Below, in pieces: positions 1-12,736 of a stretch of DNA of 64,000 nt. The notes under the pieces are model-generated. The model was not told the origin of the DNA and did no database searches. It was given only the letters and a program-made list of their open reading frames with translations. The stretch lies in assembly GCA_023974075.1 (NCBI GenBank), contig CM043787.1, positions 35,418,218-35,482,217 on the forward strand. Reading direction: 5' to 3'. Position 1 is the first letter of the stretch, and each line of letters opens with the position of its first letter. Source of the DNA: Chaenocephalus aceratus. Taxonomy: Eukaryota; Chordata; Actinopteri; Perciformes; Channichthyidae. The position numbers and the translations under genes were made by a program.

Positions 1-932
1 CAATTCATTCTTAGTTTGAAATTGATATACTTAGACAGAAAGTGCGTCACATTTCTCCAACTAGAAATCACGCTCAAGTGAGCGGAGTTATAGATAAGTC
101 TCATCCTGACAAACATGTTGTTTTGCTGCTCACACACAGCAGATTCATTTCCTCTTTAAAGTCTTCATTATTACCCCCTCAGTGCCTTGATGGTAGAACA
201 AAATATATGTTTTCAATAGTCTCACTTTCATAGACTCAGGCAGGGAAACTTCCATTACTATTTTTAAATATCTGTTACCATATCACATGGTTTTAGATAT
301 TGGTGTGACAACAGCGATGTGACATATTGTAGCCCAACTGAGGCCTTTTTACACACTGAATGTAACAATGGTCAGTGTCTGCTCTCTGGGCCACTGGCTG
401 TCATCTCGTCTGATTACCATCTTCTGCCACGGCTCAAGGGTCCCCTCTCTTCTCCGAGCACAGGCAGGACAATAAGATTACTCACTGACACAAGAGGCAA
501 AAGGGAGAATCACAAATGCATGTTCTGTTATTTAGGTCTGATGAATTGGGGGAACAAGCACTCTGTGGCAAAGATGCACAAAGAAAACAGGAAACAGGAC
601 ATCCATCCCTTCTCACACATTATACTCCGAGCCAGGGTTCAACCTATTGGGGCCAGGGATGTATTTTCCAAGGACCCCCTGATTGAGTATATGCTAACTA
701 CCATTTGAACTCCCAGAATTCACTGTATACCTATACTTTCAAACAAAAAAAATGTTTTAGTGACAAACTAATTTTAATGAGTATCAGGTTGATATTACTG
801 ATATTAGGTTGATATTTTGTTTTTATATTCTGAGTTACTAGAAGAAGTTGTTCACTTACAAGTTGTTATCCCATTTACCCCACTTTGAGAATCAATGCGT
901 AAACAGCTATAATAAATATCTGTAGATCACCT
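1..932. other. tcf12 intron, no gene seen
   Basis: No exon with plausible splice sites and no recognised repeat was found. Positions 300-720 are less AT-rich than the surroundings and hold a 129-codon open frame on the plus strand with no recognisable protein similarity. By position this is the large intron that follows the second coding exon of tcf12, which lies on the minus strand, so intronic regulatory sequence is possible but unproven. Confidence 0.5.
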
Positions 933-1100
933 GGGCAGTATAGCTCAGTGTTAAGAGCTGGTGGCCCACCTGCTGCAGTGGACACAGGTTTGAATCTGGC
1001 CTGCGGCCCCTTTATGCACATCTTTCCCTTCATCTCCCACTTTCAACACTTTCACTCTCAAAAAGGCTAATCTGGCCAAAATAAATCTTTTAAAAGTCAC
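933..1100 (+). repeat. tRNA-derived SINE
   Basis: The element opens with a tRNA-like head: a box A-like stretch (TAGCTCAGTGTTAAGAGC, from 941) and a box B match (GGTTTGAATCT, 987-997). It continues into a CT-rich body and ends in an AATAAATC-type tail. This head and body pattern is a common teleost SINE. The head has lost the pairing needed for a tRNA cloverleaf, so it is a retroposon copy and not a tRNA gene. Confidence 0.75.
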
Positions 1101-4100
1101 CCATGTGGGTCTATAGTGCTGATGATGCAGGATGACTTCCAAAAAACTGTCAACGAGTTACTCCGAACAAGCAGACCAGACCCAAAACAAAAAGCAACAA
1201 TTAATATTTTCGGACATAATAAAGGAAACTACAGGTGCAAAAGCAGCCATAATCACATCACCATAGCAGACACTGTCTATTAAAATATCAATGTTCCAGT
1301 TTCTTTATTGTTGTTGATCAATTCATACATACATACAATGTAGAGGGATGACTTTTACTAATCTGATCTGTTAATGATTTGCCAATTTAAATAGTTTAGT
1401 AAATGTTTAGTTATATTGATTTGGAAGTTAAATGTATATGTTTTATGAAGAAAAGACATAGAGAAATTACAGATAAAACCTCTGGATTATGCTGAAAATA
1501 ATAATAAAACATAAACATGAAAACATTGCAAGAAGCCCCCCAATATATTAATCCTATTGCATTTACATATGTACAACATCTGGGATTGGATCAAATTTTA
1601 AAATGGTTAAACACAACCAAAACATTACAACTTAAACAGAGAAATCCTATTAGTGTTTTCATGTGCTTCCACTAAACGTTTTAAACATCATTATATACAT
1701 TCAGACACAGGGATCAGTTTATGATTGAGTATGATTGAGGAATCTATAAAACCCCTTCCTTCTGTCCCCACCACTGAAAAAATGTTGGCAGAAAGACTAC
1801 CCAAAGGGAAAAAGGAAAGAAAAAAGCTTCTGGTCCGGACGGCATCTTGAATGAGAAATGAGAAATGTCAGACATTTAAAAACTAAGTAACCTGATTCTC
1901 CACAGAAACAAATGAATGTAAAACCCTCATGGAGGATTATTTTATACATTTTATGAGAACATGGAGATAAATGTTTGTAACGATTACTGCAGTGCAATGC
2001 TTTCCGACCTGCCTCAATAAGCATCATTATGTTTTACACCTAAATCATGTCGGATTTATCCCCCCCCCCATGTAAAACAACAGATCGCATTCACAGTCGG
2101 GCGAGTTTAATAGATGCCCATGTAAATATAAACAAATCCGAAATACTCCCCTCCTCTGCTGACTCACAAAGAGCGCTTGACCTAATTCTGTTTCCTGTAT
2201 AAATGAACTGAGCAGCACTAATGGTAAAACCAATGACTTCTTCAAACACATGTATACAAACAATTTATCTGAAGTCAAACCTTGACTGAGAAGAACCAAA
2301 CAGTTTTACAAGGTTGATGTTACAGCCCTTTATGACTCAGTATTTATAACACTAACTTGCCATTTTTCACTTTCAGAAATATTCTGCACCATCTCCTAAA
2401 TCCCTGAAAACAGGGTTAACATAATTCTAACTTGCAGAAGACAGAAAGACTGAAAATGAAAACAAAACAAGTATGTGCATGTTCTGATCTATTATGATGG
2501 CCAATAAAAGAACCCTTTTATTTAGACATTTGTTTAAGTATTTTCATATCAACAAGAAACAGGCAGAGACAGGAATGTTGTTAATAGAAATTAGGAAATA
2601 AGAGAAGTTAAAATCAATCCATGCCAACATTCAATGTAAGGTCGTAATCTGAAGTGAACGAACATTACAGACTGAAATAGTTCAATACACAAATGTGGTC
2701 CAGGTTTGTCCCATTAGTGTGTTTTAGTCAAGTTTACTTCATTTCAAATAAATTGTACACAGAGTGATAGCAGAAAAATCAACACTTCCTTAAAGCCACT
2801 AGAAAAGACCAGAAAAATTGACAATATATTTCTTTTTTTACTTAAACATAATCTTAGATGGTGTTGCCTCATTTGCTGAAGACCACTATGATATTACGTC
2901 TATGGATTACATCAACTTATCCAAATAAACCCCATACTTATCTTAAATGTGAATCTGTCAAGTAAAACCATCATAAAGAAATGTTTTTAGGGATAAAAAT
3001 CAGCAAATTAATAATATGATCATTTGTAACCCGTTTGATAAAGAAATGACTTCCCAGAGGCTGAACTCAAAGTGAGGCTGTTTGTAGCTGTGTTTTATTA
3101 TTTTGGGATGAAACTGTTGGCCAACCAACCCACACTGACTGCTGGTCACAGCTAACACATTTTCCACACGGATACATGACAAATGAGACATTCAACAGCA
3201 GCCAGCCACTGCCCCTCTGCACTGTGACAGTCAATGGCCTCGTCAAACTTGCATCATCAACACAGCTGGGGGGGAGAAATTATGAATCTCGGTTAGAGCC
3301 ACTTTGGGTATTTTTTCCAATCCATCTCAATCTGGCACACGATTGAAGGGTCTTGCCAGTCCCACTCTGCCTCAATTATCTGGCTCTGCCCAGCTGAGAT
3401 GCAATAATCCAAACTCTCATTCCCTGCAATTTCCACACTTGTGTCTGCACACCACTTGCCTTATTTTCACAATCACTTATGTAGGGGCTACTTCCCATCC
3501 TTGAGGATCAGACACACAGGAGCACATGCTGAGCACTGAGAGAAGGAGGGGTTTTACCCAGAGGATGATTCACTGCTGGGGTGAACCAGTTCATTTTCAC
3601 TTCATTATTTCTGTCGTGATAAAGGTTTAGTTTTGCATAATTCCGTTCCGTAACATTTTTCAAGAAATAGAAAAAATGATTATGACCAGCAGAGGTATAT
3701 ATGTGTGATTTAAAATAGACATAGACACTTTAACCTGTTAACTAGAGAGAGACCAATAACTGAAATAAGAAATAGCAGTACAGACATTTCTTTAAAACTG
3801 TCTGTAAGGTTGTGACAACTTAAGGAATTCATAACAAAATTATTTGGCGATTGTACTGTATGGGTTTATGCTGATACAAATATTGGTAGCGGATATATTA
3901 ATATTATATGTTTCCTTAACTCCAAATATAATAATGTTTGAGGACAAAAAGCTGCAAACCACAAGACAAAGCTTTGAACTGCCACTTTGAATTGGATTGC
4001 AATATTGCCACACCTAGAATAAACTGTTATTATAGCTACAAATGAAGTTTGAATTACTGATAATCCCCACTAAGCATGAAAAGTACTGTTTTTATAAAGC

Positions 4101-4676
4101 CATTACAGATGAATGAGATTTTAAATGAAGAAACAATATAGGTGCTGTTATTTGATTTTCTTTTTTAAATATGGTTGTGTTTTGTTTTTTTTATTAAAGA
4201 ATGGTAATCATATGATTAAGCGTGCAAATGATACCTCACAATAAAAAATGTAATTGATTCTTTGGACACTGATACTATAAACTCTGCCATGATACGATTT
4301 ATATTCCATCAATCACAGGCCTGCAATTGATTTATCTAATCCCCTCTCAACACAAACAGGTTCATTTATAGCAATTCAAATGCAATTGGACAGTTACTTG
4401 GCTCTGCAGAAACAGGTGTGCTTGGACAGAAATGGTGAGAAGCATGTGCCATGGGAATTTCAAAATAAAGGCGCATCTTAAACATGATGATATGTATGGA
4501 TGTTGTATACTGAAATCGATAACACTAGATCCTTTATCTAAAGTCGATATATCAATCCAGATAAATGTTTGTTGAAACATCCTCACATATCTACATACCA
4601 CAATAGAACATTTCTAATATAATCTAAATAATAGAACATAATGTGTAAATTAAACGGTAAACCCTTTACTTTATTT
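1101..4676. other. tcf12 intron, mostly unique AT-rich DNA
   Basis: No coding exon with usable splice sites was found. Open frames in this stretch are short and match nothing known. Around 3,200-3,540 the sequence is more GC-balanced and free of obvious repeats, which could mark conserved intronic regulatory DNA, but that needs a multi-species alignment. Confidence 0.5.
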
Positions 4677-5060
4677 AAAGGTGGGGTAGGTAAGTTTGAG
4701 AAACCGGCTCGAGATACACTTTTTGTTATATTCCATGGAATGCTCTTAACATCCCGATAGCAATGAATATCTTAAGTGCTTTGACAACAAATCCATAAAA
4801 AATGTCACCTGTGGAAGCCGTAGTACTGTAAAAAGCATGACCAATCATTTGAGCCGGCCCAGCTAAAATAACTGAATGGCCGACCTGCCTGTCAGCCTTC
4901 CATCTGTGCACAAACTTATCTCGTGCCCTCATTGGTCATGTGCGCGTTTGTGTGTGTTGGAGGAGGGGCTCTGTAAGGAAGTGGCAGATTTTTTCCGGTT
5001 GTGTATTTTCAAATTCTAGCGCACTCGAGCTGGTTTCTCCAAAATTACCTACCCCACTTT
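4677..5060 (+). mobile_element. 384-bp MITE, copy A
   Basis: Terminal inverted repeats bound this element: AAAGGTGGGGTAGGTAA at the left and its near-exact reverse complement (TTACCTACCCCACTTT) at the right. The body has no coding capacity. A second copy of the same length lies in opposite orientation at 50,729-51,112. The target duplication is not clear, so the superfamily is left open. It sits in the tcf12 intron. Confidence 0.8.
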
Positions 5061-5309
5061 TAAGTAGATTTGTTCCAGTGACGTCCAAAAAAAACAGCCC
5101 ACTTTTAGTCTCTGTTACGGTTCTAAATAACAAAGCCGCCCAGCAGACAACACAGTGATGACAATGAGATTTGGCTGAAATGCATGATTCTCCTGACAGT
5201 CTCCAGTTCTTTTCTGTTTTGTACAAAAAGCACCGTGCTGATGGTTTCTGTTTTAGAGGTCACAGAGTGCAAGCCCCCGCCTAGAGCAGGACTGCAAATA
5301 ACCTTTTAT

Positions 5310-5460
5310 TTTCATTATTGATTCATCTGCCACTTCATTTCCAGATAAACCTTTGGGTCTGAAATGTTAAAAATAGAGAAAAAGTTCATCCTAATTTCTT
5401 AAAGTATTAAAAAGACTTGTTTTGTCAGTCCAAAAAAAAGAAAACCAGTTTAATAGGATA
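5310..5460 (+). repeat. Degenerate 'GGCTGCAACTAA'-family dispersed repeat
   Basis: The stretch contains the diagnostic blocks of a widespread teleost non-coding repeat: an ATTATTGATTCATCTGCC-like start, a middle AAATGTTAAAAATAGAGAAAAA block, and an end reading CTTGTTTTGTCAGTCCAAAA. The same family is seen at 9,540-9,730, 30,622-30,800, 35,100-35,332 and 58,163-58,350. This copy is strongly diverged. Confidence 0.5.
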
Positions 5461-6039
5461 TACATCTCCATATTTGAGTGTCTGAAAAATGGGATTTATA
5501 GCCATGTTGTCACTATACTTGTCGATTGTTAAAATAGTTGCAGATAGACGTATCGATAAGTAGACAACCCGTAGTCTGAAGGTACATGTCAATATCTTGA
5601 AAGGTTATAATAAATCAAAATGCACACAGCAATTTCTTAATACAGTACATGAATGACATTGATGATTGAGATTGCATGTGTGATGATCATTATACACAGA
5701 GCACCAACCTTGAGTAATCAAAATTCAAGTATCCAAATCAAGTATTTTGTGTCATCAATGTGTTTCAACTTTGACTCAACAACCTGATTTTTTAAAACAT
5801 TTCCTTATCCACAAACATACAGTGAAATGTAATTTATTATGTACACCTGTATAATCTGATGCAATCTTTGACACTTTTTTTACGACTGGTTACAGAAAAT
5901 TGTCTATTATTATTCATCCTCAAGGCTGCAGTTGTTACGTTTCTGTACTGCAGGTGGATATTTTGTCCACTGGGTAATAAAACCAGCTTTAATATGATCT
6001 TAAAACAACAACCCTAACAATGATTGTTTGTAGCGTTCA

Positions 6040-7861
<1,822 letters not shown>

Positions 7862-8275
7862 CTGCTGCAGTGAACCGACTGCTGCCGAGGGTGGTGGGCC
7901 TGTTCTTCGCTCCGCTCACAGGTGGGGAGAACATCTGCATGGAGGAATACGGAGCTACAATTAGAGCCAAGACTCAACACTGTGAAAGCAGCCATTCACA
8001 TAATATGCTGCAATTATCCTTAAAGCAGCTAATGAATTTAAAAAAGCAAGCCTAGTCTGTCACATCATATTAACCAACACTAATGTTAACAGATCAATTA
8101 GTCATGCTTTAGCCTATTTGAACCCCCTAACAGCTCTGAAAGCCAGCAGAGCTGCATGACATCGAGAGGTGAAGACAGAAAAAAGAGCAAACAGCCATCA
8201 TACCGCACTGAAATCCAGCAGGTCACTCAATTCCTTGTCTGTTCCGAGAGCGGCAATCCGCTGCTGAGGATTCAT
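7862..8275 (-). CDS. tcf12: Transcription factor 12 (HEB), N-terminal exons (partial)
   Basis: tcf12 encodes a class I bHLH E-protein that dimerises with tissue-specific bHLH factors in the nucleus. Two coding exons are visible on the minus strand. The first (8,275 down to 8,204; exon extends to 8,292) starts MNPQQRIAALGTDKELSD and contains LSDLLDFS, the core of E-protein activation domain 1. Its acceptor is TTTTCTTCAG and its donor GTATGA. The second (7,934 down to 7,862, 73 nt) starts MFSPPVSGAKNRPTTLGSS, which matches the vertebrate TCF12 order, with acceptor CATGCAG and donor GTAGGG. Phases join without a stop. The remaining exons, including the bHLH domain, must lie left of position 1. 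The start codon is the family's usual one. The non-coding first exon was not located. tcf12 and znf280d are divergent neighbours, as in mammals. Confidence 0.9.
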
Positions 8276-8292
8276 CCTGCCGATCTAGAAAC

Positions 8293-10294
8293 CTGAAGAA
8301 AACACAGTCCATCAGGTCACAGCGTGCTGCTTTATTCAGCAGCGGACTGCCACAGGAAATGACTGCCACCGAGGTGATTGTTATGGATGCAGGATAAAAG
8401 AGCCTCACTGAGAAGAAAAGTTGGCTCTGGCATTGCTGCAAATAGAGACTCTGACAGTTTGGTTGCATTATTAAAGCTTAAAATAACGCAAATGATGTGC
8501 ACACCTTTAGTTTGCGTTGATTTGAGAGAGATGCATGGGTGGCACAGACATGCAGCTCCTCAGTGCTGCAATAACAATGTTTCTCTGTAACGACATTTAT
8601 GTAACTCACTGATGAGGCTTTCACGGACAGTGTTAATGTCAGTGCTATGTGTGGCCGAGCATTACGATTGTTAAGATTTGCTCAGGCACATAACGTACCT
8701 TGGCTAGCTGGCTAACACGAGCTGCAGTTTCTGGTTCATTTGTGTTGAAAATAGCAACCAGGTGCAGTGCGAAACATAAATGACACGCTGGGTCAAAATA
8801 AGTTACTCTGCCAAACAAATAATTCAAATGTCAGAATCCCCAGGTCCAGACAACAAAACGCTGTGATGGTCTTTCTCAACTCCCAACTTCTTTCACTGCT
8901 CCGAAAGCTTTTGGTAAACTCCCACTGATATTTTACCTTGTTACCTTAAAATCCCGACTAGGGTCATCTGGTGAAGACTCGCTTTCTTGCAAAACGCCTC
9001 AAAAGAGCGAAATGTGGGTTAAAACCATAGACTGTCTATGGTTAAAATGCCAACACCTGTGTAAAATATCCTCTATATCAGTTACGAGTTTCCCTTAGGC
9101 AGACATTTTTGGTTTGCAAAAGCCTCAGCACCACGATGACATTGGTTATCGTATCCCTCCGCCGCGCACAGTGACATGATGGTCCCACACAGCGGGAGAT
9201 GCTGCAGGAGTCTGCTGCATACATTAGTATTAGAGATGCTTTCAATTGGCTTTATTAGACTGCAGCATCACTGACATATTTACATGTCAATGCCGGAAAC
9301 AAACTGCACTTCAATAATCACACAATATTCCAAAACTTGCTTTTCTTGCAACAATAAATACAAAATAAATAAGTGTACATGTCAGGCAATGGAAGGAACA
9401 GAACTAGAGTTTAGTACTGAAACAATTAGTCCCTTATTTGAATAGTCAATGACAGAAAACATTTTTGGCACATTTGATGGTTATTTTTTGTCATGCATTG
9501 ATTGCAGAAATGTTATGTCTTTAAATGTGGAATATTCCTGACTTTTTGTTTTATAATTATTATTCAAATAAATATTTCTGACCTTGGGACTGACAAAACA
9601 GGACGTTTAAGAGGCACCACTATGAACTTTGAAGAGATGGGATGGACATTTCTCACTTGTTTCTAACATTTTATAAACTTAATGATTAGTTGATTAATTT
9701 AGAAAATAATGAACTGATTAGAAGAGTGGATCATAGACTCTAGCCCCAAACAAACAATGTTTCAATTAGTTGATTTTATTAATTGAAATTGTAACTTTTG
9801 TATACACTGTAGTTGATTTATCCAAACTAACACTGTTTATTAAGTATTATTCCAGCATATATGGAGCACTGATTGCACTGGATTTGACCATGTAATCCTC
9901 TCTGGAGTGTGTGCATAGCTTACAAGAGGCAACCTTTGGTAGAGGATAATGTAACAACCTCTCATAAGTGTCATTTGAGAGGGACATGGTTGAGTTAAAG
10001 CAGTATTACTTACAACATATGCTGTATTCTTATAATTTATTTATGCAAATGAAATCAAAATGGCTGAAGAAATATCAGGCAACTATTAAATAATGGTACC
10101 AGAGAGCATTTCAACTGAACAATTACAAGGCTTAATATGTACAGAGGAGTCGGTAGACAGCACACAAGGCCAAAGTGTCCTAAACCTGAACAAACTGTGT
10201 CTTCTTGAGGCAGAGATGGCCAATGCCCCACAAAAGGGCCTACAGTGCTGCCATAGTAGCTTGCATCTTTTATGAGTATCCCACAATCCTATTT
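8293..10294. other. 5' side of tcf12, non-coding
   Basis: No coding exon is visible. A short hairpin (AACCATAGAC facing GTCTATGGTT) lies near 9,025-9,050. A degenerate dispersed repeat occupies about 9,540-9,730. The stretch is either the first tcf12 intron or its 5' flank. Confidence 0.45.
9540..9730 (-). repeat. 'GGCTGCAACTAA'-family repeat, reverse copy
   Basis: Blocks such as GGGACTGACAAAACAGGAC, ACATTTTATAAACTTAATGA and TTAGTTGATTAATTTAG follow the order of the reverse strand of the teleost repeat described at 30,622 and 35,100. The copy is diverged and has no coding capacity. Confidence 0.5.
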
Positions 10295-10865
10295 TACGGT
10301 GGCCCTGAAGTGCAAGACACCACAGCATTTCACAAAACGCCACAGCATTTCACTAAACGCCACAGCATTTCACAAAACACAACAGCATTTCACAAAACAC
10401 AACAGCATTTCACAAAACGCCACAGCATTTCACAAAGCACAACAGCATTTCACAAAACGCCACAGCATTTCAGAAAACACCACAGCATTTCACAAAACGC
10501 CACAGCATTTCAGAAAACACAACAGCATTTCACAAAACGCCACAGCATTTCACAAAACGCCACAGCATTTCACAAAACACAACAGCATTTCACAAAACAC
10601 CACAGCATTTCAGAAAACACCACAGCATTTCACATTGGACGGAAAGGGTATTCCTTAGGGAGACACTTCTTGTTTGTGATTGGACAGAGTCAGCTATAGA
10701 AGCACTGCTGTGATTGGTTGTTTTTGCTGCCAGTCAAGAAATTACGCTTCGTGATTGGCCCAACACATCAGCCGTTAGCTGTTAGCACACACTCAGAGCT
10801 CACAGCTCCTCATATCTGTTCAGAAACTGGACAAAAGTTAAACATATACAAAACACAGACTGTCT
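10295..10865 (+). mobile_element. Left arm of a palindromic (foldback-like) element
   Basis: This arm begins TACGGTGGCCCTGAAGTGC and is repeated in reverse complement at 20,463-20,968, which ends GCACTTCAGGGCCACCGTA. Each arm holds a 20-bp minisatellite and then about 230 bp of matching sequence ending at CAGACTGT. ATTT flanks the element on both outer sides (10,291-10,294 and 20,969-20,972), a possible 4-bp target duplication. With the later insertions removed, the element would be roughly 1.1 kb and almost entirely palindromic. Its superfamily is not recognised. Confidence 0.75.
10315..10635 (+). repeat. 20-bp minisatellite, about 16 units
   Basis: Head-to-tail copies of CACAGCATTTCACAAAACGC occur with limited variation (CAC for CGC, CAGAAAA for CACAAAA). 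Two overlapping open frames through it, encoding TTAFHKTPQ-like repeats, follow from a unit that lacks stops in those frames and are not considered genes. Confidence 0.95.
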
Positions 10866-11524
10866 ATGTCATGGCGAATACAGTCGCTGCTTTATTTATG
10901 TCTGTATGACGTTGTTGTGAGTGTGGACGGAGCAGCTACAGGTTAGTTTAGCCTGGTCGATCCGATTCCGATAGGATTTACATGGAGATACGGCCCGCCC
11001 CCTCTCCAGCGTCTTGTTTGAATGACAGGAGTAAACACAGAATTAATGCTTTATTAATTCATGGTTTTTAAGGGGCTTATCTCCATGTAAATACTATGGT
11101 AGACTACCCAATATTCGCATCGCTCTAATCGCTCGAGTTTCACCGCGGCTGTCAGCTGTGTTTGCTCCGTTTGCTCCTGTCATTCAAACAAGAGGCGCTG
11201 GAGAGGGGGCGGGGCGTATCTCCATGTAAATGCTATGGGAGATACCAACTACAACAAAATGAACATATTTGACCGTAAATTTAATTGTAATACACGTTTC
11301 AAAGTGATGCCGAAGCAACTACATACTGATAACGGTTAGTAAAACCCATGAATTAACCCTTTAACAAGTCTGCAAACAAGACGGCAGGCGAAAAGCTTTT
11401 AAAATGCGTGTTTTCTGAATGGAATCGGATCCATCAGGCTAAACTAACCTGTTGCTGCTCCGTCCACACTCACAACAACGTCATACAGACATAAATAAAG
11501 CAGCGACTGTATTCACCATGACAT
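10866..11524. mobile_element. 659-bp palindromic element
   Basis: The ends are inverted: ATGTCATGGCGAATACAGTCG at 10,866 pairs with CGACTGTATTCACCATGACAT ending at 11,524. Homology continues inward for about 100 bp per side, and a second inner pair (around 10,975-11,040 against 11,154-11,240) includes GCGTCTTGTTTGAATGACAG and GGAGATACGG-like blocks. AGACTGTCT precedes it and AGACTCT follows it, consistent with a duplication of about 9 bp that has lost two bases on the right. No coding sequence is seen. It interrupts the left arm of the minisatellite palindrome. Confidence 0.7.
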
Positions 11525-11527
11525 AGA

Positions 11528-11535
11528 CTCTAGAC
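11528..11535. repeat. Left target-site duplication of the hAT element
   Basis: CTCTAGAC directly precedes the CAGGG terminus. An identical CTCTAGAC follows the CCCTG terminus at 20,455-20,462. An 8-bp duplication is the hallmark of hAT transposition. Confidence 0.9.
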
Positions 11536-11538
11536 CAG

Positions 11539-12606
11539 GGCTGCAGTCGAATAGTTTAAAAATCAGCTCCTAAGTTCTAACCCTATCGTCTATTCCTTGA
11601 CCTCTGTGTGAAACGTCACGGGGTTAAGGGATAGTGGATAGGAGAATTCAAAAGGACTTAGGAGAAGAGAGTGCAGTGCTTTAGAGAATCAGAATGCACT
11701 TTCACTATCCGACGTGTTTATGATGCGCCAGCGGACGTCATTTTGTGCGTCTGCTGCTGTGGGGAAACTATGGAAACTACAGTTTTCTATATAGCGGACT
11801 ACAACATGGATGTTCAATAAGAACGAGGGACTACTGTAAACTCATCTAGAGACTCTGCACCGTGCTCTGATGCTGCTGTTTTGCTTTATGAACGTAGACA
11901 ACAGAGAAACATATTCTTCAGGACCAAAGTTGGAATTGAAATAAAAAAGGAAAGTGAAACGTATGCTCGTCACCTTCTCCCTCCGGTCCACATTAATACA
12001 AATGATCCCAATACGTATGATTGTATGAACTAAAGATCTTAAAATCAATACAAATGTATTTATTATAAACGTTAGTCCTTAACATCTATCACTGTGTATA
12101 TCACCATTCAAACATCTTTTAAAAGTTGAACAAACCCCACACAGCTCAGTAAAGACTGTGAAATGTTGACTTTATTTGATCATTTCAGTAAAAACTAACG
12201 TTCATATTTCTCTTTTTGATTATAATACTGATGAACGTTCAAAACAAAGCACTTTGACAACTTACCACCTACGTTTTAAAATGCTTAATTAGCACCGTAA
12301 CTTTCATGATATAATTTCTCTGTCATAATCGGTTGTTTCCGTGAACGGCCGACTGTTGAGTGACGGCAAATGCTGCGGCTGCAAGGCATTGTGGGGCAGC
12401 ATTTTCGCTTCTCCTGTCGGTTAGGGAGGTCCAGTGGTTCCTAAGCTAAAGGAGGTTATAAAGGAAGTTTGAAACCTCCTTTCCTATCATTCTCATGATT
12501 CTAGATAATTCGAACGGCACTTATCATGGCTGCCACTGAGGGACTTCCGGGTCATTTCACTCCTTTAGGAAGGTTCCTAAGCTAAATGGACTATTCGACT
12601 TCAGCC
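11539..12606 (-). mobile_element. 1,068-bp Harbinger-like element, copy 1
   Basis: The termini are inverted: GGCTGCAGTCGAATAGT at the left and ACTATTCGACTTCAGCC at the right. A near-identical 1,069-bp copy in opposite orientation lies at 39,151-40,219, where TTA flanks both ends as expected for PIF/Harbinger. This copy sits three bases inside the hAT terminus and lacks a clean TTA duplication. An antisense 68-codon open frame (12,048 down to 11,842) is also present in copy 2 as 69 codons, but no known domain is seen. Confidence 0.75.
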
Positions 12607-12736
12607 CTCGCCTATTCAAATGGCGGCCCGCGGGCCAGATGCGGCCCAGAACCAACTCCCGAGTGGCCCAGCCTCCCGTGGCCAAATTCTTACACTAGTA
12701 CAGACCATGAACGCAACACTCCGCAACCACTAAACC

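Noticed and set aside
319..708. 129-codon open frame as a gene or tcf12 exon
   Set aside because: It is on the strand opposite tcf12, with no recognisable domain or splice sites. The translation does not resemble any TCF12 exon.
933..1010. tRNA gene, suggested by box A and box B matches
   Set aside because: The arms do not pair into a cloverleaf, and the sequence continues into a SINE body and tail.
10205..10699. 164- and 128-codon repetitive open frames (TTAFHKTPQ units)
   Set aside because: They follow from a 20-bp minisatellite lacking stops. Two overlapping frames encode similar repeats, and the inverted array at 20,372-20,964 behaves the same way. No start context or host homology is seen.
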